Below, piece after piece: positions 1 through 7,980 of a stretch of 64,000 nt of DNA. Numbering within the stretch: the first letter of the stretch is position 1; every line of letters begins with the position of its first letter. A program made the translations under genes and the position numbers. Source of the stretch: Enterococcus silesiacus (lineage in GTDB: Bacteria; Bacillota; Bacilli; Lactobacillales; Enterococcaceae); contig CP013614.1 in the NCBI GenBank assembly GCA_001465115.1, forward strand, positions 186,001 through 250,000, read 5' to 3'. Under the pieces are notes generated by a model. The model saw nothing but the letters and a program-made list of their open reading frames with translations, had not been told where the DNA came from and did no database searches.

Positions 1-59
1 CTACGATCTCATCTCTTTCTAAGAGCTAAAGCTCTAAGAATTGAAGGACTACGACTGAC

Positions 60-125
60 CAAAGAGCAGAGTGGTTGATGCAAAGTACAAGGTGGACGAA
101 GTGAACGTTGTCTCCTTGTCTTATA
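60..125 (-). repeat. Dispersed intergenic repeat, reverse copy
   Basis: Read on the minus strand this stretch carries the same ordered blocks (AAGGAGACAACG, then CCTTGTACT, then a CATCA block) found in direct orientation near 852, 58794, 58872 and 62018. It is diverged. The surrounding bases 1-330 show no open reading frame with a ribosome binding site; a small inverted repeat (AGAGCT/AGCTCT) lies near 22-36. Confidence 0.5.
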
Positions 126-329
126 TCTATCATTGATCATTTGCTTTACTTTGAACGAAACCTCCTTTCACTAAATTTGTAGAATAGAAAAAAACGATAT
201 CAGGTAACCTCACCCAATATCGTTCACAATAGTCCCAAAGAATCATCTACCACTTTTTCAAAGTAACCCAAAAAGAATCCAAGAAACCTATAGAAAAATA
301 GGCAGACTTTAGGTACAATGAAAGAAGCT

Positions 330-482
330 AGTACATGTTGCTAGCACTATTGGCAACTTGTTTGGGCAGTGTTCGCTGTCTTTACAAGGCTTCAAATGCT
401 TGGTTGCTGCCAGGCTTTGAAGTGCCAATTTATTTTTATATTCAGATTTGAACAGTTCATGTTAGCATGAGCTGTTTTTATT
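330..482 (+). ncRNA. Possible structured leader or small RNA
   Basis: This non-coding stretch has an unusually GC-rich core with a potential stem (GGCTTCAAA near 390 against TTTGAAG near 417) and ends in a convincing intrinsic terminator at 451-482. A TACAAT hexamer near 315 could be a -10 box but has no good -35. No reading frame of note is present. It may be a small RNA or the 3' end of a transcript entering from the left. I cannot name a family. Confidence 0.2.
451..482 (+). terminator. Intrinsic terminator
   Basis: The arms AACAGTTCATG and CATGAGCTGTT pair over 11 positions with one U-G wobble around a TTAG loop, followed by a short T-run. Confidence 0.65.
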
Positions 483-851
483 GCAAATCACAGCGATTAC
501 TTGTAGAGCTGATGATGCGCAATACTTGGCGACCGAAGAGAGAGAAGTGTCCCTCGTTCTATTCTACTTCCTAAGTATATCCGAAAAGAATACGAACACG
601 CAACATAATTTTTCTTACAAATCCCATTAAATAACACTCAAAATCGCTCCCTTATATATAAGGAAAAATAACAAAAAAATTTTTTTCAGCAGGTTATTTT
701 TATCCTCAAATGACAGCTAGATATAAGTAAAATAGTTCATTTAAAAAGTCTGGTTAGTATGATATACTTTTCATTGTAGAGAAGTTATGACGGTGGCGAC
801 TTCTGAAAGGTGGTGGTGCTTATGAAAGTGAGTACTAAAATTTCGAAGGAT

Positions 852-924
852 GCAACGCTCCTGAAGTCGCCTTGTACTGTTCAACATCAGTTCATAAAAC
901 CATTCACTGTGTTTCTCAGCAAAA
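852..924 (+). repeat. Dispersed repeat copy inside the toxin transcript
   Basis: The bases contain ACGCTCC, then GTCGCCTTGTACTGTTCAAC and ATCAG, then a TTCACTGTGTTTCTCAGC block, the same order as the copies near 58794 and 62018. It lies directly upstream of the toxin start, and the long open frame that begins at 810 runs through it, so residues encoded before the TTG at 936 are probably repeat-derived and not toxin. Confidence 0.7.
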
Positions 925-935
925 GAGAAAGCCTT

Positions 936-1040
936 TTGTCAGCATTGGATACAATTAAACTGATCCTAAGCTTTGGTATGTTTACCATCGCTTTAATTCG
1001 TTTAGTTGTAGAATTGCTTAAAAACGACAAAAAGAAATAA
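936..1040 (+). CDS. Putative holin-like type I toxin, 34 aa
   Basis: The predicted peptide begins MSALDTIKLILSFGMFTIAL, continues with a hydrophobic segment and ends in a lysine-rich tail (KNDKKK). This is the layout of the small membrane toxins annotated as putative holin-like toxins in Firmicutes (TxpA-like): a short N-terminal amphipathic part, one transmembrane helix and a charged C-terminus. I chose the TTG at 936 because it follows an AAAGAGAAAG Shine-Dalgarno-like stretch and gives the usual family length. An in-frame ATG at 810 would give a 76-aa product whose first half matches a dispersed repeat. The stop codon lies inside the left arm of a 15-bp inverted repeat shared with a convergent antisense RNA. 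The function is inferred from size, topology and arrangement. Confidence 0.65.
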   Translation: MSALDTIKLILSFGMFTIALIRLVVELLKNDKKK

Positions 1041-1079
1041 CCAGTCATTAACTTTAGCAGGTTAACTGGTTATTTCTTT
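1031..1079. terminator. Bidirectional terminator shared by toxin mRNA and antisense RNA
   Basis: AAAGAAATAACCAGT at 1031-1045 is a perfect reverse complement of 1065-1079. A-runs on the left and T-runs on the right make it usable in both directions. The inner TTAAC/GTTAA bases can extend the stem. The toxin stop codon is within the left arm. Confidence 0.8.
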
Positions 1080-1150
1080 AACTAAAAAATCCGCTACCGT
1101 CTTAAACGGCTCTACATAGGAGAGGTATGTTAGCGCATATCTCTCTTATC
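1031..1150 (-). ncRNA. Predicted antisense RNA antitoxin
   Basis: An extended -10 promoter on the minus strand (1157-1165) would start a transcript of roughly 110-120 nt. It would run leftward into the shared hairpin at 1031-1079 and so overlap the 3' end of the toxin mRNA. This is the layout of convergent type I systems such as txpA/ratA. The RNA contains an internal CCGT/ACGG hairpin. It is predicted from promoter and terminator positions only. Confidence 0.5.
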
Positions 1151-1156
1151 ACTTGC

Positions 1157-1165
1157 ATTATAGCA
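1157..1165 (-). promoter_or_regulatory. Extended -10 promoter of the antisense RNA
   Basis: The minus strand reads TGCTATAAT, a perfect extended -10 element. The -35 region 17 bp upstream (TGGCAA) is poor, which is common for extended -10 promoters. It faces the toxin gene. Confidence 0.55.
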
Positions 1166-1322
1166 TACAATAATTTTTTTTGCCATATCCATAGAAATGC
1201 TTTCAAAAAGATCAAACAACTGAATTCTTTTGCATGTGAAGCTAAAATGTAAAAGTAAAAAATCAGAAAGCAGATATTTTTAAAATAAGAAGGCTCAGCT
1301 TGCTGAAAGGAAAATCAAAGAC

Positions 1323-1676
1323 ATGATGAAACGTGAAGAGATAATTGAGTATATAGTTGAAACGTACACGATCTATCCAGAATATATTTTTGAAAAATTC
1401 CCTAACTATTGTGTCTTTCGACATAAACGGAAGAAAAAATGGTTTGGACTGATCATGACGATTCCTAGAAATAAACTTTATGGGGATGAAGAGATAAAAA
1501 TTGATGTCATTAATTTGAAAATAAATCCAGAATTAAATGAGATAATAAGAAATAAAAATGGCTATTACCAAGCGTATCATATGAATAAAGAGCATTGGAT
1601 CACAATAGATCTTTCTGCTGTAGAGGATCTTGATCAAATCGCTGGATTAATCGATGATAGCTTCAAACTAACTTGA
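1323..1676 (+). CDS. MmcQ/YjbR family protein
   Basis: The 117-residue product fits the MmcQ/YjbR (DUF419) family: a small alpha/beta protein with a double-wing DNA-binding-like fold and no established biochemical role. Visible family features are the N-terminal helix, an early PEYIFEKFPNYCVFRHK segment, the KWFGLIM strand, and a C-terminal part running from a YYQAYHMNKEHWITIDL stretch to a final helix. Two consecutive ATG codons start it; AAAGG lies about 13 bases upstream. The gene stands alone, with no terminator or operon partner clearly visible. Confident of family, not of function. Confidence 0.8.
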   Translation: MMKREEIIEYIVETYTIYPEYIFEKFPNYCVFRHKRKKKWFGLIMTIPRNKLYGDEEIKIDVINLKINPELNEIIRNKNGYYQAYHMNKEHWITIDLSAVEDLDQIAGLIDDSFKLT

Positions 1677-1744
1677 GGGCTAAAACCGACTGTTCTTAAT
1701 TTTTTTAAAAGTAACACTATAAAATATAGCAATTTATCAATCAG

Positions 1745-1778
1745 CAGTACATGTAAGACCATGCTGAGTCCGCTTACA
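1745..1778. promoter_or_regulatory. Inverted repeat upstream of the SRPBCC gene
   Basis: CATGTAAG near 1750 is matched by CTTACATG near 1771 across a spacer of about 14 bases. It lies some 75 bases before the next start codon and could be an operator or leader hairpin. No regulator is identified. Confidence 0.3.
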
Positions 1779-1846
1779 TGCTATACTTTAACTACAACAA
1801 TTTACTAAAAAAGTATCTGCAAAAAAATGCAAAAGGAGGCTTCACA

Positions 1847-2269
1847 ATGAAACACATCAAAAAAGAATTCTTACTTAATTGCACTCCAGAAAAAGCTTGG
1901 CAGCTTGTCGTTGATCGTAGCAAATATGAAAAATGGGCTGCTGCTTTTCAAGAAGGCTCAACCTATTCTGGTGAAATGAAATTGAACGAAACGGTTTCAT
2001 TTGTTGATGAGTCAGGGAATGGTTTGGTTGCTAAAGTCGTTATTTTTGAACCAGAGCAAGAAATCAAATTCGCATTCTTAGGAGAAGTTACTGATGGTCA
2101 GTATGTGGAAGTGCCTGAATTTGCCGAAATGCTTGAACACTACTTCTTCGAGCCAGTAGGCAATCAAACGAAAATGCTTGTAGATGTTGTGATGGATGAT
2201 GAGTATTATGAGATGATGAATGATTTGTGGGATAAAGCAGGAATAGAACTGATAAGATTAAGCAATTAG
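1847..2269 (+). CDS. SRPBCC (AHSA1-like) domain protein
   Basis: The 140-residue product has the SRPBCC/START-like pattern: an opening strand (KKEFLLNCTPEKAWQLVVD), the KYEKWAAAFQEGSTYSG segment, a central beta sheet, and a long C-terminal helix (EMMNDLWDKAGIELIRL). Such proteins form a hydrophobic ligand-binding cup; those near Hsp90 activator Aha1 are usually left unnamed. I chose the ATG at 1847 because AAAGGAGG sits 7 bases ahead of it. An upstream in-frame ATG (1778) has no ribosome site. A terminator follows at 2322. No partner gene suggests a substrate. Confidence 0.75.
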   Translation: MKHIKKEFLLNCTPEKAWQLVVDRSKYEKWAAAFQEGSTYSGEMKLNETVSFVDESGNGLVAKVVIFEPEQEIKFAFLGEVTDGQYVEVPEFAEMLEHYFFEPVGNQTKMLVDVVMDDEYYEMMNDLWDKAGIELIRLSN

Positions 2270-2321
2270 TGATGTGAAAAGTTAAACAGACAGTTTAAAT
2301 GATAAAATTTAATAAGAAAAG

Positions 2322-2365
2322 TGGGACAATAATCGGGAAAAATGGATTATCGTCTCCTTTTTTCA
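2322..2365 (+). terminator. Intrinsic terminator after the SRPBCC gene
   Basis: The arms GGGACaATAATC and GATTATcGTCtCC form a long stem with small bulges, followed by six T residues. Confidence 0.75.
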
Positions 2366-2482
2366 TTTAAGAGTACACATAAGAGTACACAAAGAGCACT
2401 CGAACCTGTAAAATTAAAGTAAAGGTTGTGACAAATAACCAAATAAAAATGTTAGGTTTTAAAAAGAAGGGATGAAATCAAT

Positions 2483-2965
2483 ATGAAAAAAAAGGTTTAT
2501 CTAATCAGCTTTTTGTTACTTTTATTAATCGGTTTTATAACATTTACTGTCTATAATAAACCAAAAGTACAGACTCAAAATAGTGAGGAATCCAAACCCA
2601 AAAGCCAAGCACTAGACAAAGCAGCAATTGAACGATCGTTGAAAAAAGCAAGTGAAAGAAATATAGAAGCATTTTCAATTGATCTAAAAAGTGCAGGTGC
2701 AGAAAAAATATATGAAACGTTTAATGGACCGAATGCAGATGAAATTATCACCCTTTTAGAAATGGATCGTGATGATTCTGATAGAATTTTAGTGTCTCCA
2801 GATGGGACGATTCTATCAGGCCAAGCAACTATAGACGAAAATGGTACGAAAGTTGACTCTAATACAGATAAAAATAGTATAACGGTCAAAGAGCTTAAAG
2901 ACTTAGTTCTAGAACACAAAGAAAAAATCGATGAATTAGCAGCTCAAAATAATCCTTTAGAATAA
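2483..2965 (+). CDS. Hypothetical membrane-anchored extracellular protein
   Basis: The 160-residue product starts with a lysine cluster and one hydrophobic helix (residues about 5-24). There is no lipobox cysteine and no clear signal peptidase site, so it is probably an N-terminally anchored extracellular protein. The rest is charged and helical. The C-terminal half has a VSPDGTILSGQATIDENG turn followed by a long helix ending in LAAQNNPLE. I do not recognise the family. AAGAAGGGATG gives a ribosome site 10-14 bases before the ATG. It is followed by an acetyltransferase gene, but no shared function is evident. Confidence 0.6.
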   Translation: MKKKVYLISFLLLLLIGFITFTVYNKPKVQTQNSEESKPKSQALDKAAIERSLKKASERNIEAFSIDLKSAGAEKIYETFNGPNADEIITLLEMDRDDSDRILVSPDGTILSGQATIDENGTKVDSNTDKNSITVKELKDLVLEHKEKIDELAAQNNPLE

Positions 2966-3075
2966 TCAAGTTAAGCAGTAAGAGGATTTATTTTCTGTTA
3001 AAGGGAACCTTGCAAGTCGCTATTCTATTATTGAAGCATTTGTTGAGATGCAGTAAAGAAAGAGATGAGGTAAAA

Positions 3076-3594
3076 ATGATGATTGAAATCAAAAAAACAA
3101 CCCTAAGTGAACTAGCAACGTTGAAAGCAATAAGTATCAAAACCTTCACAGATACCTTTGCAAAAGACAATACGCCAGAAGATTTAAAAGAGTATCTTGA
3201 TCAAGCGTATACAGAAGAAAAATTAACCAGTGAGCTTCAAAATGAACATTCGGAGTTCTATTTTATTTATTCAAATGAACAACTAGCTGGATATTTAAAA
3301 CTCAATGTAAATGATGCACAGACTGAAACCGTTGAGGAAGATGCGCTAGAAATCGAACGGATTTATATCGATTCAGAGTTTAAAAGGCTAGGACTTGGGA
3401 AAATGCTTTATAAAAAAGCGATAGAACGAGCAACTGAGTTAAATAAGACTTCTATCTGGTTAGGTGTCTGGGAGCGAAATTTTTCTGCGATGAAATTTTA
3501 TCAAAAAATGGGATTTACTCAAGCAGGTCAGCATTCTTTTTATATGGGAGAAGATGAACAGATTGATTTAATCATGAAAAAGGAACTAAGATAG
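3076..3594 (+). CDS. GNAT N-acetyltransferase, PaiA-like
   Basis: The 172-residue product is a GNAT-fold acetyl-CoA-dependent acetyltransferase. The acetyl-CoA pyrophosphate-binding motif A is visible as RLGLGKMLYKKAIERA (about residues 100-115). The conserved WLGVWERNFSAMKFYQKMGF stretch and a closing DLIMKKEL match the pattern of the spermine/spermidine acetyltransferase PaiA of Bacillus. The substrate may be a polyamine or a related amine, which is inference from similarity. The ATG at 3076 has GATGAGG 6 bases ahead. An upstream TTG (3010) lacks one. No neighbouring PaiB-type regulator is present. Confidence 0.8.
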   Translation: MMIEIKKTTLSELATLKAISIKTFTDTFAKDNTPEDLKEYLDQAYTEEKLTSELQNEHSEFYFIYSNEQLAGYLKLNVNDAQTETVEEDALEIERIYIDSEFKRLGLGKMLYKKAIERATELNKTSIWLGVWERNFSAMKFYQKMGFTQAGQHSFYMGEDEQIDLIMKKELR

Positions 3595-3693
3595 TCTTTT
3601 TACTGTTGAGAATGAGATTCTTTCAAGCAAAATAAACTATAAATCCCCCGTCAACCTGTATAATAAAATCATCGGGACGTAAGGGGGATGATC

Positions 3694-5154
3694 ATGAAAG
3701 ACGGCTTATATTACGCAGCACAATTTAGAGACAAAAAACTAAGTGTGACAGAATGGATCGATGAGCGAGCACAGCAAGTAAAGAAGTTAAATCTTGAACT
3801 CAATGCCTTTGTCGATTGGGATGCAGAAGCAGCAAAAAAACAATACGAAGCTAGAGGAGCAGAAACTGGTCCTTTTTTTGGCTTGCCAATTCCTTTAAAA
3901 ATGCTAGGCCAAGACAAAGTAGGAATGAAATCAACGTCTGGTTCTCGTTTATTTCAAGAAAACCGTGCGACTTCTACGGATAATTTTGTCAAAGGTTTAG
4001 AACGTTTAGGCCTGATTCCTTTGGGCAAAACCAATGCACCTGAGTTTGGCTTTAAAAATATTTCTGATCCGACGATTTACGGACCAGCGAGAAATCCATG
4101 GAATCTTGATTATTCGCCAGGTGGTTCCAGTGGAGGCGCTGCTGCAGCTGTTGCCAGTGGTCTGTTTCCGATTGCTGGGGCAAGCGATGGCGGCGGTTCG
4201 ATTCGAATTCCTGCTTCTTTTAGTGGACTGATAGGATTAAAACCTACACGTGGCAGTATGCCAGTTGGACCTGACGGCTGGCGTGGCTGGCAAGGAGCAT
4301 CAATTGATTTTGCTTTAACGGTTTCTATGCGAGATACGGAAACGTTATTTTATCATTTACGCGGAACCGAAAAAGCCGAGCCCTATCAAGCACCAAAAGC
4401 GGAATGGGAACATCAATCAGCGGCAAAGAAACAAGTCTTGAAAATCGCCTTTTTAACGGAATCGCCTGTTGGTACGCCTGTTTCAGTGGAGGCAATAAAA
4501 GCAACGCGCAATGCAGCAACATTTTTAGAACAACAAGGACATGAAGTAACAGAAATTCCATATCCAGTGAATGGTCGTCAATTGATTGACAGTTATTATC
4601 TGATGAATGGTGCAGAAACAGCTGCGATGTTTGAAGGAATTGAAGAGGCCATTAAGCGACCAGTTACAAAAAACGATATGGAGTTGATGACTTGGGGAAT
4701 CTACCAATATGGAAGACAGCTGCCAGCAAGTCAGTATACAAGATCACTGCAACTGTGGGATCAAGCGGCATATAAAATGGAGCAATTATTCGAGGAATAT
4801 GATGTATTATTAACGCCGACCGCCGCTGATATCGCGCCTAAAATCGATGCAGAACTGCAGAGTGATCGGATTCGTAAAGACTTAGCTCAAGCGGAGTTAT
4901 TTTCCGCTTTACAGTTAAAGGACTTAATTTACGACATGTTTGAAAAAAGTCTGACAATCACGCCTTTTACTCAGCTTGCTAATTTAACGGGACAACCGGC
5001 AATCAGTTTACCTACTCATGTAGCAGCATCAGGTTTACCGCTAGGCATTCAATTTATGGCATCCAAAGGTCGAGAAGATATATTATTCCAAGTTGGAAAG
5101 TTGTTTGAGCAAGAGCAGAAATTCTTACTCCCAAAATATTATCGTGAATCATAG
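3694..5154 (+). CDS. Amidase signature family protein
   Basis: The 486-residue product belongs to the amidase signature hydrolases, which cleave carboxamides with a Ser-cisSer-Lys triad. The triad context is present: the lysine in GLPIPLKMLG, the glycine/serine loop SPGGSSGGAAAAVASG, and the nucleophile loop GGGSIRIPASFSG. The length is normal for the family. It could act on a carboxamide, an N-acylated amine or a peptide amide; the substrate is unknown. The ATG at 3694 is favoured because AAGGGGG ends 7 bases before it; the ATG at 3688 would be too close. It is followed 9 bases later by an ABC binding-protein gene, so imported substrate and hydrolysis may be linked. Confidence 0.85.
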   Translation: MKDGLYYAAQFRDKKLSVTEWIDERAQQVKKLNLELNAFVDWDAEAAKKQYEARGAETGPFFGLPIPLKMLGQDKVGMKSTSGSRLFQENRATSTDNFVKGLERLGLIPLGKTNAPEFGFKNISDPTIYGPARNPWNLDYSPGGSSGGAAAAVASGLFPIAGASDGGGSIRIPASFSGLIGLKPTRGSMPVGPDGWRGWQGASIDFALTVSMRDTETLFYHLRGTEKAEPYQAPKAEWEHQSAAKKQVLKIAFLTESPVGTPVSVEAIKATRNAATFLEQQGHEVTEIPYPVNGRQLIDSYYLMNGAETAAMFEGIEEAIKRPVTKNDMELMTWGIYQYGRQLPASQYTRSLQLWDQAAYKMEQLFEEYDVLLTPTAADIAPKIDAELQSDRIRKDLAQAELFSALQLKDLIYDMFEKSLTITPFTQLANLTGQPAISLPTHVAASGLPLGIQFMASKGREDILFQVGKLFEQEQKFLLPKYYRES

Positions 5155-5163
5155 GAGGTTCAA

Positions 5164-6009
5164 ATGAAGAAAATATTCGCTAGTTTTAGTATTGTTGCAT
5201 TAGGTTTAGTGTTCGTTGCGTGTGGTGGCACAAAAGAGCAGACAGCTGGAAAAGATAATAGCTGGCAAAAAGTTGAGGATGCGAAGAAATTAACGGTTGC
5301 CACCTCAGGAACGTTATTCCCATCTTCTTATTATAATGATGAAAACAAATTAACCGGCTATGATGTGGATGTCATCACAGAAGTTGCCAAACGTTTAGAT
5401 GTTGAGGTTGAATTTAAAGAATACAATGTGGATGGTCAGATTACTTCCGTTGATAAAGGTGAAGCTGATTTAGCGGCGAATGACTTTGGTTTATCAGGGG
5501 ACAGAGGAAAAAAATTTATGTTGTCTTCCCCAATCAAGTATTCGTTTGACAGCATGATCGTTCGAAAAAGTGACGATTCTGGGATTGCTTCTCTTGAAGA
5601 TTTAAAAGGCAAAAAAGCAGCTGGCGAACCCAATACAAACTACATGAAAATTGCTGAAAAGTATGGGGCAAAATTGGTAACCTACGATAATGCAACAAAT
5701 GATCAATATTTGACAGATGTTGCCAATGGTCGGACAGATGTTATTTTAAACGATTATTATCTACAAAAAATGTCAGTCGGTGCGTTGCCTGATATTCCAG
5801 TAAAAATTTTAGAGAATGTCTATTTTAACGCCAACTTTACTGGATTTTTAATAAAAAAAGACAGTGTTGCATTAAGTAAAAAAATTGATGGCGCATTAAA
5901 AGAGATGCAAGAGGATGGAACTATGAAAAAAATCTCTGAGACGTATTTCCAAACAGATGTTTCAGTGGAGCCAAAAGAAAAAGTGACAGAAAGTGTTTCA
6001 GCTGAATAG
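5164..6009 (+). CDS. Amino-acid ABC transporter substrate-binding lipoprotein
   Basis: The 281-residue product has a lipoprotein signal (ALGLVFVACGG, lipobox cysteine near residue 20) followed by a family 3 periplasmic binding domain. LTGYDVDVITEVAKRLDVEV and the later ANGRTDVILNDYYLQ segment are typical of binding proteins for polar amino acids or cystine. It would sit on the outer face of the membrane and feed the permease encoded directly behind it. AGGAGG lies just before the ATG. The C-terminal tail (VSVEPKEKVTESVSAE) is a short extension. The ligand cannot be read from the sequence. Confidence 0.85.
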   Translation: MKKIFASFSIVALGLVFVACGGTKEQTAGKDNSWQKVEDAKKLTVATSGTLFPSSYYNDENKLTGYDVDVITEVAKRLDVEVEFKEYNVDGQITSVDKGEADLAANDFGLSGDRGKKFMLSSPIKYSFDSMIVRKSDDSGIASLEDLKGKKAAGEPNTNYMKIAEKYGAKLVTYDNATNDQYLTDVANGRTDVILNDYYLQKMSVGALPDIPVKILENVYFNANFTGFLIKKDSVALSKKIDGALKEMQEDGTMKKISETYFQTDVSVEPKEKVTESVSAE

Positions 6010-6690
6010 ATGTATATACCAAAAATCGATTTTCAGTTAATGATCGACTCGATTCCCTTTCTGCTGACTGGTTTACCTTATACAATTGGCATCAGTGTCG
6101 TGACGTTTTTGATGGGAAATGTCCTTGGTATTCTGTTGACAGTGTTAGGAATGTTGCCTTCAAAAGTGATCAAAGGATTTGTCCGTTTTTATATTTCATT
6201 TTTGCGCGGGGTTCCAGGTTTGGTTTTGTTATTTCTTTTATATTTTGGACTGCCCTATCAATTAAGTGCGTTGACCGCAGCTTGTATTTGTTTTAGTTTG
6301 ACCAGCAGTGCATTTATTGCAGAAATTTATCGTGGATCGATTGCCGGAGTGGAAGCAGGACAGTGGGATGCGGCGTATGCGTTAGGTTTGCCATTTGGAA
6401 AAGTGATGCGTAAAATTATTTTGCCGCAAGCTTTTCGGATTTCAATTCCTGCATTAGGCAATGTGGCGATGGATTTGTTAAAAGGCACGTCATTAGCTGC
6501 GATGATCACGATTCCTGATATTTTTCAAAAGGCCAAAATTGTTGGGGGCAGAACGTTTGATTATATGACGATGTATATTTTGGTGGCAGTGATTTATTGG
6601 CTGCTTTGTGTGGCGATTGGTTGGGGGCAAGGTTGGTTAGAAAAATATTATCTAACTCGTTATAAGGTTAAACCAGAAGTGAAAACGTAA
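6010..6690 (+). CDS. Amino-acid ABC transporter permease
   Basis: The 226-residue membrane protein is a polar amino-acid permease of the HEAA family. It has about five membrane segments, the SFLRGVPGLVLLFLLYFGLP motif, and the ATPase-docking EAA loop AGQWDAAYALGLPFGKVMRK followed by ILPQAFRISIPALGN. The start codon directly follows the stop codon of the binding-protein gene, so the two are translationally coupled. No ATPase gene follows: a terminator comes at 6695. The ATPase must be supplied in trans or this is a remnant operon. Confidence 0.85.
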   Translation: MYIPKIDFQLMIDSIPFLLTGLPYTIGISVVTFLMGNVLGILLTVLGMLPSKVIKGFVRFYISFLRGVPGLVLLFLLYFGLPYQLSALTAACICFSLTSSAFIAEIYRGSIAGVEAGQWDAAYALGLPFGKVMRKIILPQAFRISIPALGNVAMDLLKGTSLAAMITIPDIFQKAKIVGGRTFDYMTMYILVAVIYWLLCVAIGWGQGWLEKYYLTRYKVKPEVKT

Positions 6691-6694
6691 CATG

Positions 6695-6743
6695 AACTGT
6701 GTAAGTGGCTGAGTAACAGGTAGCTGCTTAGACAGTTTTTTTG
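6695..6743 (+). terminator. Intrinsic terminator after the amidase/ABC operon
   Basis: AACTGT plus inner TAAG and GCT pair with AGC, CTTA and ACAGTT, followed by seven T residues. Confidence 0.75.
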
Positions 6744-6847
6744 TTGTTAAGGATGCAATGGTTATGGCGATTTATTATTCTTTTATTCTTAAAAAGCGAG
6801 TATAATTAATCTATACAAATACTTAAAAAGAGAAAGTAGGAATAATC

Positions 6848-7036
6848 ATGGATATGAAAGAAATAAAAGAGACAAGCGAGTTCTTAGTAACAGAATACAA
6901 AGATAGTCTTATAAATGGATTGATTGAATCACCTAGTCAGTTTATGATGCGGATGAATGTGGAACCGAAAGTTGAAGAGTATATCCGTCCATTGTTAAAT
7001 CAAACAAAGCAAGAATTTAACGATAGCACTAAATAA
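6848..7036 (+). CDS. Small hypothetical protein, 62 aa
   Basis: A short acidic, soluble protein (MDMKEIKETSEFLVTEYKDS and onward) with no membrane segment or cysteine. AGAAAGTAGGA precedes the ATG. It lies 30 bases upstream of the PTS IIB gene and may be cotranscribed. A TATAAT-like element (6801-6806) is seen upstream. I do not recognise it. Confidence 0.55.
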   Translation: MDMKEIKETSEFLVTEYKDSLINGLIESPSQFMMRMNVEPKVEEYIRPLLNQTKQEFNDSTK

Positions 7037-7066
7037 TAAGTTAATAATGTTTTGGGAGGGGAAATT

Positions 7067-7438
7067 ATGCTTGTTTATATTTGCTGTGCTGGTGGTATGA
7101 CGTCTAGTATGTTTTGTCAAAAAATTGCGAAGGCAGCAGATCCTAAAGAAGTTTACTTTGGACAACTTCATGATGTAATTGCTGATTTTCAGAATTTATC
7201 AACGACCTATTCTACGCTGATTGCCTATGGTGGGGAAGGCGAAATTAATAAATTGAGTCTAGAACCAACATTTAAACCTTATGTGGATCGTGTCCTAGTT
7301 TGCCCTCAAGTGCGCTATAAAACGGCAAGTTTACAAAAACTCCTGTCACCTTTGGATATTCCATGTACGGATATCGATATGAAAACCTTCGGGAATATGA
7401 ATGGCGAAAAAGCGTTAAGAGAGATTTTAGCATTTTAA
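7067..7438 (+). CDS. Orphan PTS lactose/cellobiose-type EIIB
   Basis: The 123-residue product has the EIIB lactose/cellobiose fold: an opening strand MLVYICCAGGMTSSMFCQK with the phosphoryl-accepting cysteine (Cys6 or Cys7) and the P-loop GGMTSS. In a complete system it would receive phosphate from EIIA and pass it to sugar bound by EIIC. Neither EIIA nor EIIC is nearby, and the neighbours are small membrane proteins, so a signalling or degenerate role is possible. The start is the ATG at 7067, behind GGGAGGGG. Confidence 0.75.
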   Translation: MLVYICCAGGMTSSMFCQKIAKAADPKEVYFGQLHDVIADFQNLSTTYSTLIAYGGEGEINKLSLEPTFKPYVDRVLVCPQVRYKTASLQKLLSPLDIPCTDIDMKTFGNMNGEKALREILAF

Positions 7439-7470
7439 AAAGAGTAGATTTAATATTTGAAGGAGTTAAT

Positions 7471-7932
7471 ATGAAGGATGTTTTAATAATTTTTGTGATT
7501 CCTGCCATTGTCTTATGGATGGTTGTTTTACTTATTTATCTGAGCAAAAAAAATGTAGATAAAAAAGCGACAGAAAAAGTAACGGGAGTCGTACTGAGCA
7601 ATACAACCTATACTGTGACAAGTTCTGATAGAACAAGTTATGGTAGAGTGTCACTCGTTGAATACACAATCAATGGCAAACAATACAAAAAAGAATTTCA
7701 AATCAATCAACTGATCTATTTCCATAAAATACCAATAGGTCAGAGGAAGGGATTACCCGTTCATTCCAAGGTTGAATTACGCTACAATCCTACTAACGTT
7801 AATCAAATATTTTCTGCAGTGGATAATCAATTTGGGAAGAGGTTTATGATTTTTTTCTTTTCTATATTTGCGGCCTTTTGGACATTATTTCCTATTTTAT
7901 TTTTGTTGAAAGAATTGGGGATTCGTTTTTAA
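7471..7932 (+). CDS. DUF3592-like membrane protein
   Basis: The 153-residue protein has an N-terminal membrane helix (about 4-24), a central beta-rich extracellular or cytoplasmic domain (VTGVVLSNTTYTVTSSDR to VELRYNPTNVNQIFSA) and a C-terminal helix. The domain layout and the RYNPTNVNQ strand end resemble the DUF3592 family, whose function is unknown. AAGGAG is 5 bases ahead of the chosen ATG; an earlier in-frame start overlaps the EIIB gene. Probably an operon with its neighbours. Confidence 0.6.
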   Translation: MKDVLIIFVIPAIVLWMVVLLIYLSKKNVDKKATEKVTGVVLSNTTYTVTSSDRTSYGRVSLVEYTINGKQYKKEFQINQLIYFHKIPIGQRKGLPVHSKVELRYNPTNVNQIFSAVDNQFGKRFMIFFFSIFAAFWTLFPILFLLKELGIRF

Positions 7933-7980
7933 GTGTTTTATTATGGATTTACAATGTTTAGTGTTTAAAAGGAGAAAAAA

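Noticed and set aside
810..935. First 42 codons of the 76-aa toxin frame as protein
   Set aside because: They coincide with a dispersed DNA repeat, and the toxin family length fits a start at 936.
2575..2919. 114-aa minus-strand ORF opposite the hypothetical anchored protein
   Set aside because: It lies fully inside the plus-strand gene, which has the ribosome site and export helix; serine-rich shadow composition.
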